In this document: in pieces, positions 16,673 through 24,789 of the stretch
Position numbering within the stretch: position 1 is the stretch's first letter
How the letters are laid out: each line of letters opens with the position of its first letter
Assembly (NCBI RefSeq): GCF_009865135.1
Contig: NZ_WWGH01000001.1
Location: 4,340,001-4,404,000 of the forward strand
DNA from: Streptomyces sp. SID8374
Lineage (GTDB): Bacteria; Actinomycetota; Actinomycetes; Streptomycetales; Streptomycetaceae
Reading direction: 5' to 3'
Length of the DNA stretch: 64,000 nucleotides
Position numbers and translations under genes: made by a program
Notes under the pieces: model-generated
Seen by the model: only the letters and a program-made list of their open reading frames with translations
What the model was told of the DNA's origin: nothing
Databases searched by the model: none

Positions 16673-17485
16673 TCAGGCGATCGGGGACAGGAGCTTTGCC
16701 GTGGCAGCGTGGATGCCGGGGGCCGAGGCGAGGAAGTCGCGGCTGCCCGTGTGCCAGGGCTCGCCCGCCAGGTCGGTGACCGTTCCCCCGGCCTCGGCGA
16801 CCAGCAGGGCGCCCGCCACCAGGCCGGAGCGGACGTCGGAGAACTGCCAGAACGCGTCCATGCGCCCGGCCGCGACGTGGATGAGCTGCAAGGTGGCGGG
16901 GACGGACACACGTACGACCAGGCCGTTGATCAGCATGGCCGTGACGGAGTCGCCGATCCGCCGGAAGGTCCGCTCGCTCTCGCCGGGCCTCGCCTGGCCC
17001 GTGCCGACGAGCGCGGCACCCAGCTCGGTCTTGGCGGACACCTTCAGGGGCCGGCCGTTGAGGTGGGCGCCGCCGTCGGCGACGGCCGTGTAGGTGTCGC
17101 CGGTCAGCGGCAGGTGGACGACGGTGAGGACCGGCCGGTTGTCGCTGACCAGGGTGGCGGTGACGGCCCAATCGTCCATGCCGTGGACATGGTTGATGTT
17201 GCCCTCGGCGGGGTCGACGACCCACCACTCCCCGGGCGGCAGCGCGCCGCCGGCCAGCTCGTCCTCGGCCCACTGCGAACCCGGCCGGGCCCGCAGCAGC
17301 GGTTCGCGCAGGACCGCCAGTACCGCGTCGTCGTTGGCGTGGATCTCCGCGACGACCTCGTCCAGGCTCACGCCTCGGGCGTGCGGGGTGTAGCGGTCGC
17401 GCAGCGTGACACCGGCGGCCTTCACCGCCGCGGTCACGTCGGTCAGGAGCGTCGTACCGGCGGCGAAAGGCATGGGTGTGGTCAT
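16673..17485 (-). CDS. Inositol-monophosphatase-family protein with altered metal motif
   Basis: 270 residues. Family: Mg2+/Li+-sensitive sugar or inositol phosphate phosphatases. Recognisable elements are the first acidic site (WAEDE, 72-76), the central WWVVDPAEGNINHVHG (87-102) and the C-terminal FSDVRSGLVAGALLVAEAGG (215-234). The central motif is normally DP(I/L)DGT; here E94 replaces the second metal-binding Asp and N96 the Thr, and the usual WD at the end is SD. It may therefore act on another substrate, use different metals, or be impaired. It is co-oriented with the reductase at 15982 and divergent from LysR at 17600. Confidence 0.78.
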   Translation of the reverse strand: MTTPMPFAAGTTLLTDVTAAVKAAGVTLRDRYTPHARGVSLDEVVAEIHANDDAVLAVLREPLLRARPGSQWAEDELAGGALPPGEWWVVDPAEGNINHVHGMDDWAVTATLVSDNRPVLTVVHLPLTGDTYTAVADGGAHLNGRPLKVSAKTELGAALVGTGQARPGESERTFRRIGDSVTAMLINGLVVRVSVPATLQLIHVAAGRMDAFWQFSDVRSGLVAGALLVAEAGGTVTDLAGEPWHTGSRDFLASAPGIHAATAKLLSPIA

Positions 17486-17564
17486 GAAGGGCTCCTTGGA
17501 TTCTGTCGATGCGGGCGGTCCGTCCCGCCCCGCACTTCGACGTTAGGCCGCCCGGCCATTAACA

Positions 17565-17587
17565 ACAAGTGCATGCTTGTCACTTGT
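17565..17587. promoter_or_regulatory. Inverted repeat, probable LysR-type operator
   Basis: ACAAGTG (17565-17571) and CACTTGT (17581-17587) are perfect inverted arms with a 9-nt spacer; the spacer holds a further CTTGT half-site. It sits 13 bp before the LysR start and in the 114-bp divergent region with the IMPase-like gene, which is the classic place for a LysR autoregulatory and activation site. Confidence 0.6.
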
Positions 17588-17599
17588 AGAGTTACTGCC

Positions 17600-18511
17600 A
17601 TGCAACTGGATCTGAACCTGCTGACAGCCCTGGACGCCCTGCTGGAAGAGGGCAGTGTCGCCGGTGCCGCTGCTCGCCTCCACGTCACCTCACCGGCGAT
17701 GAGCCGCTCCCTGGGGCGCATCCGCAAGGTCACCGGCGACCAGATCCTGGTCCGCACCGGCCGCAGCATGACCCCCACCCCTCGTGCCCTGGCCATGCGC
17801 GCCCAGGTCCACGCCCTCGTACAGCAGGCCCATCAACTCCTGTCCGCAGAGCAGGAACTCGACCTGGCGGCTCTGGACCGGGTGTTCACCGTGCGGTGGC
17901 ACGACGCCCTGACCGCCGCCTGCGGTACGGCCCTGACCACCGCCGTCCACCGTCAGGCCCCCGGCGTACGGCTGCGGCTGTCCGCCGAACCCGGCGCGGA
18001 CGGGCCCGAGTTGCGGCGGGGCGAGGTGGACCTCGAATCCAGTTCCGGCGTTCCGGCGTCCCCCGACATCCGCCACCGCCTCGTCGGCAGCGACCGGCTG
18101 GTCGTCGCCGTCCGCCCGGGCCACCCGCTCACCGAGGACCCGGCGAGCCTCGAACGCTACGCGGCCGCCGAGCACTTGACCGTCTCGCGGCGCGGCAGCC
18201 TGCGCGACCCGATCGACGACGCCCTGACCTCGTACGGCCTCGAACGGCGCGTCGTCGCCGCCGGGCCCACAGCCGCCTACGCGCTCCAACTCGCCCTCGA
18301 ATCCGACCTGGTGGTGACCCTCCCCGACGCGGTCACCCGCGCCGCCCGGGACCGCCTCGGCCTGACCGCGCTGGCGCCGCCCCTTCCGTTGCCGGAGGTG
18401 CCGTTGTACCTGCTCTGGCATCAGCGTTACGACGACGACCGCGCCCACGTCTGGCTGCGCGACCTGGCCACCGAGACCGTCCAGGCGCTCTTCTCGCCGG
18501 TGAACGCCTGA
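17600..18511 (+). CDS. LysR-family transcriptional regulator
   Basis: 303 residues. N-terminal winged HTH at residues 1-62 (LDLNLLTALDALLEEGSVAG, then RLHVTSPAMSRSLGRIRKVT), linker helix, and a periplasmic-binding-protein-like effector domain (VFTVRWHDALTA, DRLVVAVRPGHPLTEDP). The ATG at 17600 starts the conserved MQLDLNLL. It probably controls the divergent IMPase-like and reductase genes through the inverted repeat at 17565-17587; the inducer is unknown. Confidence 0.92.
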   Translation: MQLDLNLLTALDALLEEGSVAGAAARLHVTSPAMSRSLGRIRKVTGDQILVRTGRSMTPTPRALAMRAQVHALVQQAHQLLSAEQELDLAALDRVFTVRWHDALTAACGTALTTAVHRQAPGVRLRLSAEPGADGPELRRGEVDLESSSGVPASPDIRHRLVGSDRLVVAVRPGHPLTEDPASLERYAAAEHLTVSRRGSLRDPIDDALTSYGLERRVVAAGPTAAYALQLALESDLVVTLPDAVTRAARDRLGLTALAPPLPLPEVPLYLLWHQRYDDDRAHVWLRDLATETVQALFSPVNA

Positions 18512-18708
18512 TCGTCGCGAGCGCCCCCCACCGGCCGACTCGCCAGGGTTCCGGAACTGGCGGGGAGCTGCCCGGCCGGCTCCGGGCGCCTCGGGCCATC
18601 CCCGTACTGCCCGTCCGGCCACCCCTCTCTGCCCTCAGGTTCCTGGCCCCGCGAACGATCACCGCGTATGCAGGAAGGATCGCTACCTCTACGCAGGGAA
18701 GGCCCGCT

Positions 18709-20652
18709 GTGCACGCCCAGCAGAACGACCGAACCGTACGGGCCGAACCCACCGCCCGTACCCCCTCCCGCGCGCCTGCGGTGGAGGGCGGGGCGCCGCC
18801 GCCGTACGGGCTCATGGAGGTGCAGGCCACCGTCGGCAACGCGGCCGTCGTCCAGATGCTGCGCGATTCCGAGCAGGCCGTGGACCAGGAGGGGCATCGG
18901 CACGGTGCGGGGTGCGGGCACGGGAGCGGGGGCGGTGTCGTGCAGCGGTCCGCCGTGCACGCCGTGCTGCGCACCCCCGGGCGGCCTCTCGACGACGCCA
19001 CCCGCGGCGACATGGAGGCCCGGCTGGGGGCCGACTTCTCCGACGTACGCATCCACAACGACGCGGCGGCCAAGGCATCCGCCGCCGAGGTCGGGGCCCG
19101 CGCCTACACCAGCGGCAGCCACGTCGTCATCGGCGACGGCGGGGCGGACAAGCACACCCTGGCCCATGAGCTGACCCACGTCATCCAGCAGCGTTCCGGG
19201 CCCGTCGCGGGGACCGTCAACGGGGCCGGCCTCAAGGTCTCCGACCCCTCCGACCGCTTCGAGCGCGAGGCCGAGGCCAACGCGACCCGGGTGATGCGGA
19301 GCGCCGTACCCGAGGCGGCCGCACCGGTCCGGCGGGCACGGCCGTCCGCACCGGCTCCGGGCGTCGCGGCCGTGCAGCGGGCCGCCGAGCTCAACGGTCT
19401 GAACGGCGGCGGCACCACCGGCACCTTCGGGCAGGCCGTGGCCGGTGCCGAGCCCGAGGGCGTCGGGACGGTCGCCCTCGTCCCCGTCGTCCTCAGCCAG
19501 GGCCTGAACCTCATGGACGTGGCGCAGAAGTACGAGGAGGGCTTCGCCGGAGGTACGGCGCCGGCCGACCGCTTCGCGTTGGTCATCGGCGTCAACATCC
19601 GGGTCCGGAACCAGCAGGAGGCGACCGCCGCGCAGACCCTGCTGACCCAGAAGACCACCGCCTTCCTCGGTACCTGGGGCGCGAACCGGTTCCGGGTCGC
19701 GGTCATCGGGTTCACCTGGGCCAACCACGCCACCGACGCCCAGGAGACGAACCAGCGGACCATCCCGTACGGCGAGATCAGGGACCGGATCATGCGCTCC
19801 CCGGAGACCACCGCCATGATCGCCGGGCTGCGCGGGGCCGGCAGGCAGCACGTCTATCTGCACACCAGCGACTCCGACACCGCCTCCTTCGACACGGAAG
19901 CCGGACCGCTGTTCTCGGCCGCCGCCGAGCACCTGGAATCAGGCGAGCTGGACGTGTTCAGCGGCGGCTACACCTCGCCCGTCGGCAGCAGGACCGGCGA
20001 CAACGGCATCCTGATCTGGCACGCGAGCCAGGTGGACCTCGCCGTCCGCAAGGCCATGGCCCAGGTGGAACCCAACCTGGTCTACTACCCCGAACCCAGC
20101 ACCTTCGTGAAGGTGCACGAGCACTACGAGGACCTGGAAGCCGGCGTCACTTTCGGCAGCGGGGCGGAAGAGGGCCAGCACCTCGTGGACTCGCTCTACA
20201 AGAACCGGTACGACGGCGTGAAGGGCGACTTCGACCCGCGGTTCGCCATCTCCACCGACATGAGCCGCGTCGGCCAGAACGTCGGGTCGCATCCCACGGG
20301 CGCGCCGGTCACCAACGACACCATCCAGCAGCTCTTCGCGCTCGCCCAGACCCACGCCAGGCCCCAGGAGTGGACGAAGCGCGTCGAGAGGGCGTACGGC
20401 ATCACGGATGCCGCCGTCTCCAGGACCCTGGAGGGACTCGTCTTCGCCGGACTCACCATGGAGAACCTGTCCAAGCTGCCCCTGCCCCTCCCCGCGAACC
20501 CCATCGGCGCCAAGGCCATCGACAGCGCGGCCCGGAAGGACCCGCTCAAGGGGGTGGACACCGGGGTCGTGGAGACCGCCAAGGCCAGCAGGGACATCCT
20601 GGTCCGCGCCCTCCTCGCCGCCATCCAGGCTCTCCAGGCGCGCAACAACTAG
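18709..20652 (+). CDS. eCIS-core (DUF4157) protein with HELTH motif and a large C-terminal domain
   Basis: 647 residues from a GTG with GGGAAGG upstream. The N-terminus is disordered and His/Gly-rich; the eCIS_core/DUF4157 domain covers about 80-200. It has LAHELTHVIQQ with H153-E-x-x-H157, and FEREAEANATRVM at about 184-196 gives the usual third acidic ligand. This domain marks proteins associated with extracellular contractile injection systems. Residues about 225-645 form a separate domain with NRFRVAVIGFTWAN, PYGEIRDRIM and HVYLHTSDSDTASF; the D-S-D at 388-390 is reminiscent of a GT-A donor motif, which is only a suggestion. No injection-system structural genes lie in the window. It could be an orphan effector. 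Confidence 0.75.
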   Translation: MHAQQNDRTVRAEPTARTPSRAPAVEGGAPPPYGLMEVQATVGNAAVVQMLRDSEQAVDQEGHRHGAGCGHGSGGGVVQRSAVHAVLRTPGRPLDDATRGDMEARLGADFSDVRIHNDAAAKASAAEVGARAYTSGSHVVIGDGGADKHTLAHELTHVIQQRSGPVAGTVNGAGLKVSDPSDRFEREAEANATRVMRSAVPEAAAPVRRARPSAPAPGVAAVQRAAELNGLNGGGTTGTFGQAVAGAEPEGVGTVALVPVVLSQGLNLMDVAQKYEEGFAGGTAPADRFALVIGVNIRVRNQQEATAAQTLLTQKTTAFLGTWGANRFRVAVIGFTWANHATDAQETNQRTIPYGEIRDRIMRSPETTAMIAGLRGAGRQHVYLHTSDSDTASFDTEAGPLFSAAAEHLESGELDVFSGGYTSPVGSRTGDNGILIWHASQVDLAVRKAMAQVEPNLVYYPEPSTFVKVHEHYEDLEAGVTFGSGAEEGQHLVDSLYKNRYDGVKGDFDPRFAISTDMSRVGQNVGSHPTGAPVTNDTIQQLFALAQTHARPQEWTKRVERAYGITDAAVSRTLEGLVFAGLTMENLSKLPLPLPANPIGAKAIDSAARKDPLKGVDTGVVETAKASRDILVRALLAAIQALQARNN

Positions 20653-20752
20653 GCAGTGAGGGGCGGCGGTTCAGGCCTACCGCCCCCGGGGAGGGCCCGT
20701 TGTGAGGCGGATCACCCCTCCCCGTGGCGCGGACCAGGTCGAGACCGGTGGT

Positions 20753-20865
20753 TACGATGGGTGGATCTGCTCGGCCCCTTGGCCGAGGTGGTCAGGCCCG
20801 GCATCCGGTGTCTGGTCCGAGGCTGGAAACCTCCGGCGCTCGTGACACAGAACCCCGGAGGTTTC
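20753..20865 (+). promoter_or_regulatory. Structured leader that hides the MFS ribosome-binding site
   Basis: A -10-like TACGAT lies at 20753-20758. Downstream are a 7-bp hairpin (CTCGGCC 20770-20776, GGCCGAG 20781-20787) and then a perfect 11-bp hairpin (GAAACCTCCGG 20826-20836 with CCGGAGGTTTC 20855-20865, 18-nt loop). The 3' arm contains the GGAGG (20857-20861) that serves the GTG at 20870. When folded, the ribosome-binding site is sequestered, so translation of the exporter should depend on opening this stem. Confidence 0.65.
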
Positions 20866-20869
20866 TTTC

Positions 20870-22333
20870 GTGTCTGTCCTCCTGCCTGCCCAGCCCACAG
20901 CACCCGATCCCCGTCGATGGTGGGCGCTGGCCGTGATCGCCCTGACGCAGCTGGTGGTCGTCCTCGACGCGACGATCGTCAACGTGGCCCTGCCCCAGGC
21001 CCAGCTCGAACTGGAGCTGAGCGACACCGAGCGGCAGTGGGTCATCACCGCGTACGTCCTGGCGTTCGGCGCGCTGCTGCTGCTCGGCGGGCGCATCGCC
21101 GACTACTGGGGGCGCAAGCGCAGCTACATGGTCGGGATGCTCGGCTTCGGTCTCGCCTCCGTGTGGGGCGGACTGGCCCAGAGCGGCACCGAACTGATCG
21201 CGGCGCGCGGTCTGCAAGGCGTGTTCGCGGCGCTGCTGGCGCCCGCGGCGCTCGCCCTGCTGACGGTCACGTTCCCGGCCGGGCGCGAGCGCGGAACGGC
21301 GTTCGCGGTCTTCGGTACCGTCGCCGGCACCGGTGCCGCCGTGGGCCTGGCCCTGGGCGGCGTCCTGACCGAGTTCGCCGACTGGCGGTGGTGCCTCCTG
21401 GTCAACATCGTCTTCGCCGTCGTCGGCCTGGTCGGCGCGCTGCTGTTCGTCTCCGAGAGCCGGGTCGAGGGCGGCAACGGGTACGACATCCGGGGCACCC
21501 TGGCCGTCACCCTCGGCCTGGCCGCGCTCGTCTACGGGTTCACCCTCGCCGAGACCGGGTGGACCGAGCCGGACACCATCGGCTTCCTCGCCGCCGGCCT
21601 GGTGCTGCTCGCCGTGTTCGTACGGATCGAAGCCCGGGCCCCGCAGCCGCTGCTGCCGCTGCGGATCGTGCGGGACCGCGGCCGCGCCGGGGCCTTCCTC
21701 ATCCAGGCGACCATCGGCGCGGTCTACATCGGGATGACCCTCTACCTGATGTTCCACCTACAGATCGTGCTCGGCCTCTCCCCGCTCCTGGCCGGGCTCG
21801 CGAGCCTCGCGATGACCTTCGCCACCATGGCCACCGCACCCGTGGCCGCCCGGCTGCTCCCCACCCGGGGCCCGCGGGTGCTGATGACCGGGGGGCCGCT
21901 GATCGCCGCGGCCGGGATGCTGTGGCTGACCTTCGTCACCGCCGACGGGAGCTACTGGACCGAGGTCTTCGGGGGCCTGATCGTCGTCGGCATCGGGATC
22001 GCCTTCGTCATCATCCCCGTACAGAACGTCGCCCTCGTCGGCGTCGACCCCCACGACGCCGGTGCGGCCTCGGCCCTCGTCAACTCCGCCATGCAGATCG
22101 GCGGTTGCGTCGGCCTGTCGGTGTTCACCACGGTCTACCTGGGGGCCGTCGAACGTTCCGCCGCCGGTGGTGACGGCCGCGCCGCCGCCCTCACCGAGGG
22201 CCACTCCGCGGTCTTCCTCGCCACCGCCGTCACCCTGGTGGTCGCCGCGATCATCGCCGCGACCATGCTCCGTGGGCCCCGGCCCGCCGCCGCCTCGCAC
22301 CAGCTCGCCGAGGTACCGGCCCACGTCGGCTGA
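20870..22333 (+). CDS. MFS drug exporter, DHA2 (EmrB/QacA) family, 14 helices
   Basis: 487 residues from a GTG. Fourteen hydrophobic helices are expected for DHA2. The first helix carries the family motif LVVVLDATIVNVALPQ; motif A-type GGRIADYWGRKRSYM follows helix 2, and motif C (antiporter, helix 5) is visible as GTVAGTGAAVGLALGG. Proton-driven efflux of drugs or metabolites across the cytoplasmic membrane is expected; the substrate is unknown. No TetR-type regulator is adjacent. The long leader with a Shine-Dalgarno-sequestering stem suggests control at translation. Ends 13 bp before a strong terminator. Confidence 0.9.
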   Translation: MSVLLPAQPTAPDPRRWWALAVIALTQLVVVLDATIVNVALPQAQLELELSDTERQWVITAYVLAFGALLLLGGRIADYWGRKRSYMVGMLGFGLASVWGGLAQSGTELIAARGLQGVFAALLAPAALALLTVTFPAGRERGTAFAVFGTVAGTGAAVGLALGGVLTEFADWRWCLLVNIVFAVVGLVGALLFVSESRVEGGNGYDIRGTLAVTLGLAALVYGFTLAETGWTEPDTIGFLAAGLVLLAVFVRIEARAPQPLLPLRIVRDRGRAGAFLIQATIGAVYIGMTLYLMFHLQIVLGLSPLLAGLASLAMTFATMATAPVAARLLPTRGPRVLMTGGPLIAAAGMLWLTFVTADGSYWTEVFGGLIVVGIGIAFVIIPVQNVALVGVDPHDAGAASALVNSAMQIGGCVGLSVFTTVYLGAVERSAAGGDGRAAALTEGHSAVFLATAVTLVVAAIIAATMLRGPRPAAASHQLAEVPAHVG

Positions 22334-22346
22334 TGCCCGTACCGCT

Positions 22347-22382
22347 GCTCGTCCCCCGGCCTTCCAGGGCCGGGGGACGAGC
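22347..22382. terminator. Strong bidirectional hairpin terminator
   Basis: A perfect 15-bp stem (22347-22361 with 22368-22382) around a 6-nt TTCCAG loop, in the short gap between the convergent MFS and beta-glucosidase genes. Confidence 0.85.
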
Positions 22383-22388
22383 GCCGCC

Positions 22389-23816
22389 TCACCCCCGCTC
22401 CAGCCCGCCCCGCGCCACGACCCCCGCGTACCACCGCGCGCTGTCCTTCACCGTGCGGCGCTGCGAGGCGAAGTCCACGTGGACGATGCCGAAGCGCTTG
22501 CTGTACCCGTACGCCCACTCGAAGTTGTCCAGCAGCGACCACAGGAAGTAGCCGCGTACGTCGACCCCGTCCTCGATCGCCCGGTGTACGGCGCTCAGGT
22601 GCGCGTCCAGGTACGCCACCCTCTCCGGGTCGTGCACCTGGCCCTCGGGGTCCGCGTAGTCGTCGTACGCCGCCCCGTTCTCGGTCACCAGGAGCGGGAC
22701 GTGCGGGAGTTCGTCGCGGAGGCGGGTCAGGAGTTCGTACAGGCCGTTCGCGTCCACCGGCCAGTCCATCGCCGTGCGCGGGCCCTCCGCCGGGGTGAAC
22801 GCCACATGCTGTTCGGCGCCCGCCCACGGCGAGGGGGAGTCGGAGCTGCCCGCCGAAACCACGCTCGGCGAGTAGTAGTTGATGCCCAGCGAGTCGATCG
22901 GGGTCGACGTGACCTCCAGGTCGCCGTCCTTCACGAACGACCAGTCCGTCACCGCCGCCGTGTCCGCCACCAGGTCCTGCGGCAGCCGCCCGTGGAAGAC
23001 CGGGTCCAGGAAGATCCGGTTCGCCACCGCGTCGATCCTGCGCACCGCGTCCCGGTCCGCCTCGGTGTCGGCCAGGGGGCGCAGGGCGTGCAGGTTCAGG
23101 GTCAGGGAGATCTCGGCCGTCGACGGGAGGCGGTCGCGCAGGACCCGGGTCGCTCCGCCGTGCGCCAGGTTGAAGTGGTGCGCGGCGCGCAGTGCGGCGA
23201 GGTCGCTGGTGCGGCCGGGGGCGTGGACCCCGTTCCCGTACCCCAGAAACGCCCCGCACCAGGGCTCGTTGAGCGTCGTCCACGTCGACACCCGGTCGCC
23301 CAGCGCCCCCGCCACCAGCCCCGCGTACTCCGCGAACCGGTGCGCCGTGTCCCGCTCCGGCCAGCCGCCCGCGTCCTCCAACTCCTGCGGCAGGTCCCAG
23401 TGGTAGAGCGTCGCGACCGGTCTGATGCCCGCCCCCAGCAGCTCGTCCGCCAGGCGGCGGTAGAAGTCCAGGCCGCGTTCCACCGCCGGGCCCCGGCCCG
23501 TCGGCTGGACGCGGGGCCAGGAGACGGAGAACCGGTAGTCCGTGACGCCGAGTTCCCGCATCAGCTTCACGTCCTCCGGCATCCGGTGCAGATGGTCGGC
23601 GGCGATGTCACCGGTGTCGCCGTTGCGCACCTTGCCGGGGGTACGGCTGAACGTGTCCCAGATGGAGGGCGTACGGCCGTCCTCCGTGGCCCCGCCCTCG
23701 ATCTGGTACGCGGCGGTGGCCGTCCCCCACCGGAAGCCGGCCGGGAAGCGGAGCACCGTACCGGTCTCGGGGCGGGCGCCTGTGGAGGTCGCCGGGCGGG
23801 CATCGACAGCGGTCAT
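22389..23816 (-). CDS. bglC: GH1 beta-glucosidase
   Basis: 475 residues from the ATG at 23816 (an upstream GTG/ATG at 23867 lacks support). (Beta/alpha)8 GH1 enzyme with the acid/base E184 in TLNEPW and the nucleophile E379 in VTENG; RFPAGFRWGTATAAYQIEG at the N-terminus is also typical. There is no signal peptide, so it cleaves imported beta-glucosides (cellobiose or laminaribiose) in the cytoplasm. It is the last gene of the importer operon, 61 bp after the second permease, matching the cebEFG-bglC order known in Streptomyces. The nearby GH81 points to beta-1,3-glucan oligomers as the natural substrate. Symbol by analogy. Confidence 0.92.
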   Translation of the reverse strand: MTAVDARPATSTGARPETGTVLRFPAGFRWGTATAAYQIEGGATEDGRTPSIWDTFSRTPGKVRNGDTGDIAADHLHRMPEDVKLMRELGVTDYRFSVSWPRVQPTGRGPAVERGLDFYRRLADELLGAGIRPVATLYHWDLPQELEDAGGWPERDTAHRFAEYAGLVAGALGDRVSTWTTLNEPWCGAFLGYGNGVHAPGRTSDLAALRAAHHFNLAHGGATRVLRDRLPSTAEISLTLNLHALRPLADTEADRDAVRRIDAVANRIFLDPVFHGRLPQDLVADTAAVTDWSFVKDGDLEVTSTPIDSLGINYYSPSVVSAGSSDSPSPWAGAEQHVAFTPAEGPRTAMDWPVDANGLYELLTRLRDELPHVPLLVTENGAAYDDYADPEGQVHDPERVAYLDAHLSAVHRAIEDGVDVRGYFLWSLLDNFEWAYGYSKRFGIVHVDFASQRRTVKDSARWYAGVVARGGLERG

Positions 23817-23877
23817 GAGACGGACACTCCAGGGGTGAGGGGAGGAGGGGGTGAGTAAAGGGAGCAAGGCACGGGGG

Positions 23878-24789
23878 TCAGCCCTTCACCGCGCCCTGCA
23901 TGATGCCGCCCACGATCTGCCGGCCCAGCAGGCCGAAGACCAGCAGCACCGGCAGTGTGCCCAGCAGCGTGCCGGCCATGATCACCGACTGGTCGTTGAC
24001 GTAGCCGCCGCCCAGCTGCCGCAGTGCGACCTGCACGGTCGGCTCCTGCGAGGAGAGCGCGATGATCGGCCAGAAGAAGTCGTTCCACGCCGTCATGAAC
24101 GTCAGCATCCCGAGCACCGCCATCCCCGGCCGTGCGATCGGGATCACGATCGACCAGAAGATGCGGGCCGTGGACGCGCCGTCCACGCGGGCCGCCTCGA
24201 TCAGTTCGTCCGGCAGCGACTGCACCAGGTACTGGCGCATGAAGAAGACGCCGAACGCCGAGACCAGGCCCGGCAGGATCACCGCTTGGAGCTGGTTCAC
24301 CCACTGGAGTTCGGCGATCAGCATGAAGAGCGGGATCACGCCCAGCTGCGGTGGGATCATCATCGTCCCGATCGTCAGCGTCAGCAGCGCGCCCCGGCCC
24401 CTGAACTTCAGCTTGGCGAAGGCGAATCCGGCCAGCGTGCAGCACAGGACCGTACCGAGCGTGATCGACGACGACACGATCAGCGAGTTCAGCAGCGCCT
24501 TGCCGATGTCCGCCTCTTCGAGCACCGCGTCGAAGTTCTTGATCAGGTTCGAGCCCGGCAGCAGGCTCGGCGGCACCTGCGCCATGTCCGCGTTGGACCG
24601 GCTGGCCGCGACGATCGTCCAGTAGAAGGGGAACGCCGAGATCAGCAGGGCGAAGCCGAGGATGAGGTACGAGAGCCAGCCGCCCTTCATCGTCCGCCCC
24701 GCGCCCCCCTTACGGAGGCGCCGGCCCGGCGGGTCCTGCGGCGGGCGGCCCGTCTCCGGGGCCGTCGGCGGTGCGGCGAGCGCGGTCAT
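23878..24789 (-). CDS. Carbohydrate ABC transporter permease, MalG/CebG type
   Basis: 303 residues with six membrane helices. The conserved cytoplasmic loop that docks the ATPase is EAARVDGASTARIFWSIVIP. The N-terminus has a basic, Pro-rich cytoplasmic tail of about 35 residues. It overlaps the upstream permease gene by 4 nt (ATGA at 24786-24789). No ATPase gene is in the operon; in Streptomyces such importers use the shared MsiK ATPase encoded elsewhere. Confidence 0.93.
   Translation of the reverse strand: MTALAAPPTAPETGRPPQDPPGRRLRKGGAGRTMKGGWLSYLILGFALLISAFPFYWTIVAASRSNADMAQVPPSLLPGSNLIKNFDAVLEEADIGKALLNSLIVSSSITLGTVLCCTLAGFAFAKLKFRGRGALLTLTIGTMMIPPQLGVIPLFMLIAELQWVNQLQAVILPGLVSAFGVFFMRQYLVQSLPDELIEAARVDGASTARIFWSIVIPIARPGMAVLGMLTFMTAWNDFFWPIIALSSQEPTVQVALRQLGGGYVNDQSVIMAGTLLGTLPVLLVFGLLGRQIVGGIMQGAVKG

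Noticed and set aside
20780..20860. Guanidine-I (ykkC) riboswitch before the MFS gene
   Set aside because: Only the short CTGGTCCGAG string agrees; the conserved ACACGG and AAAAGCCCGGGA parts are missing. Kept as an unclassified structured leader.
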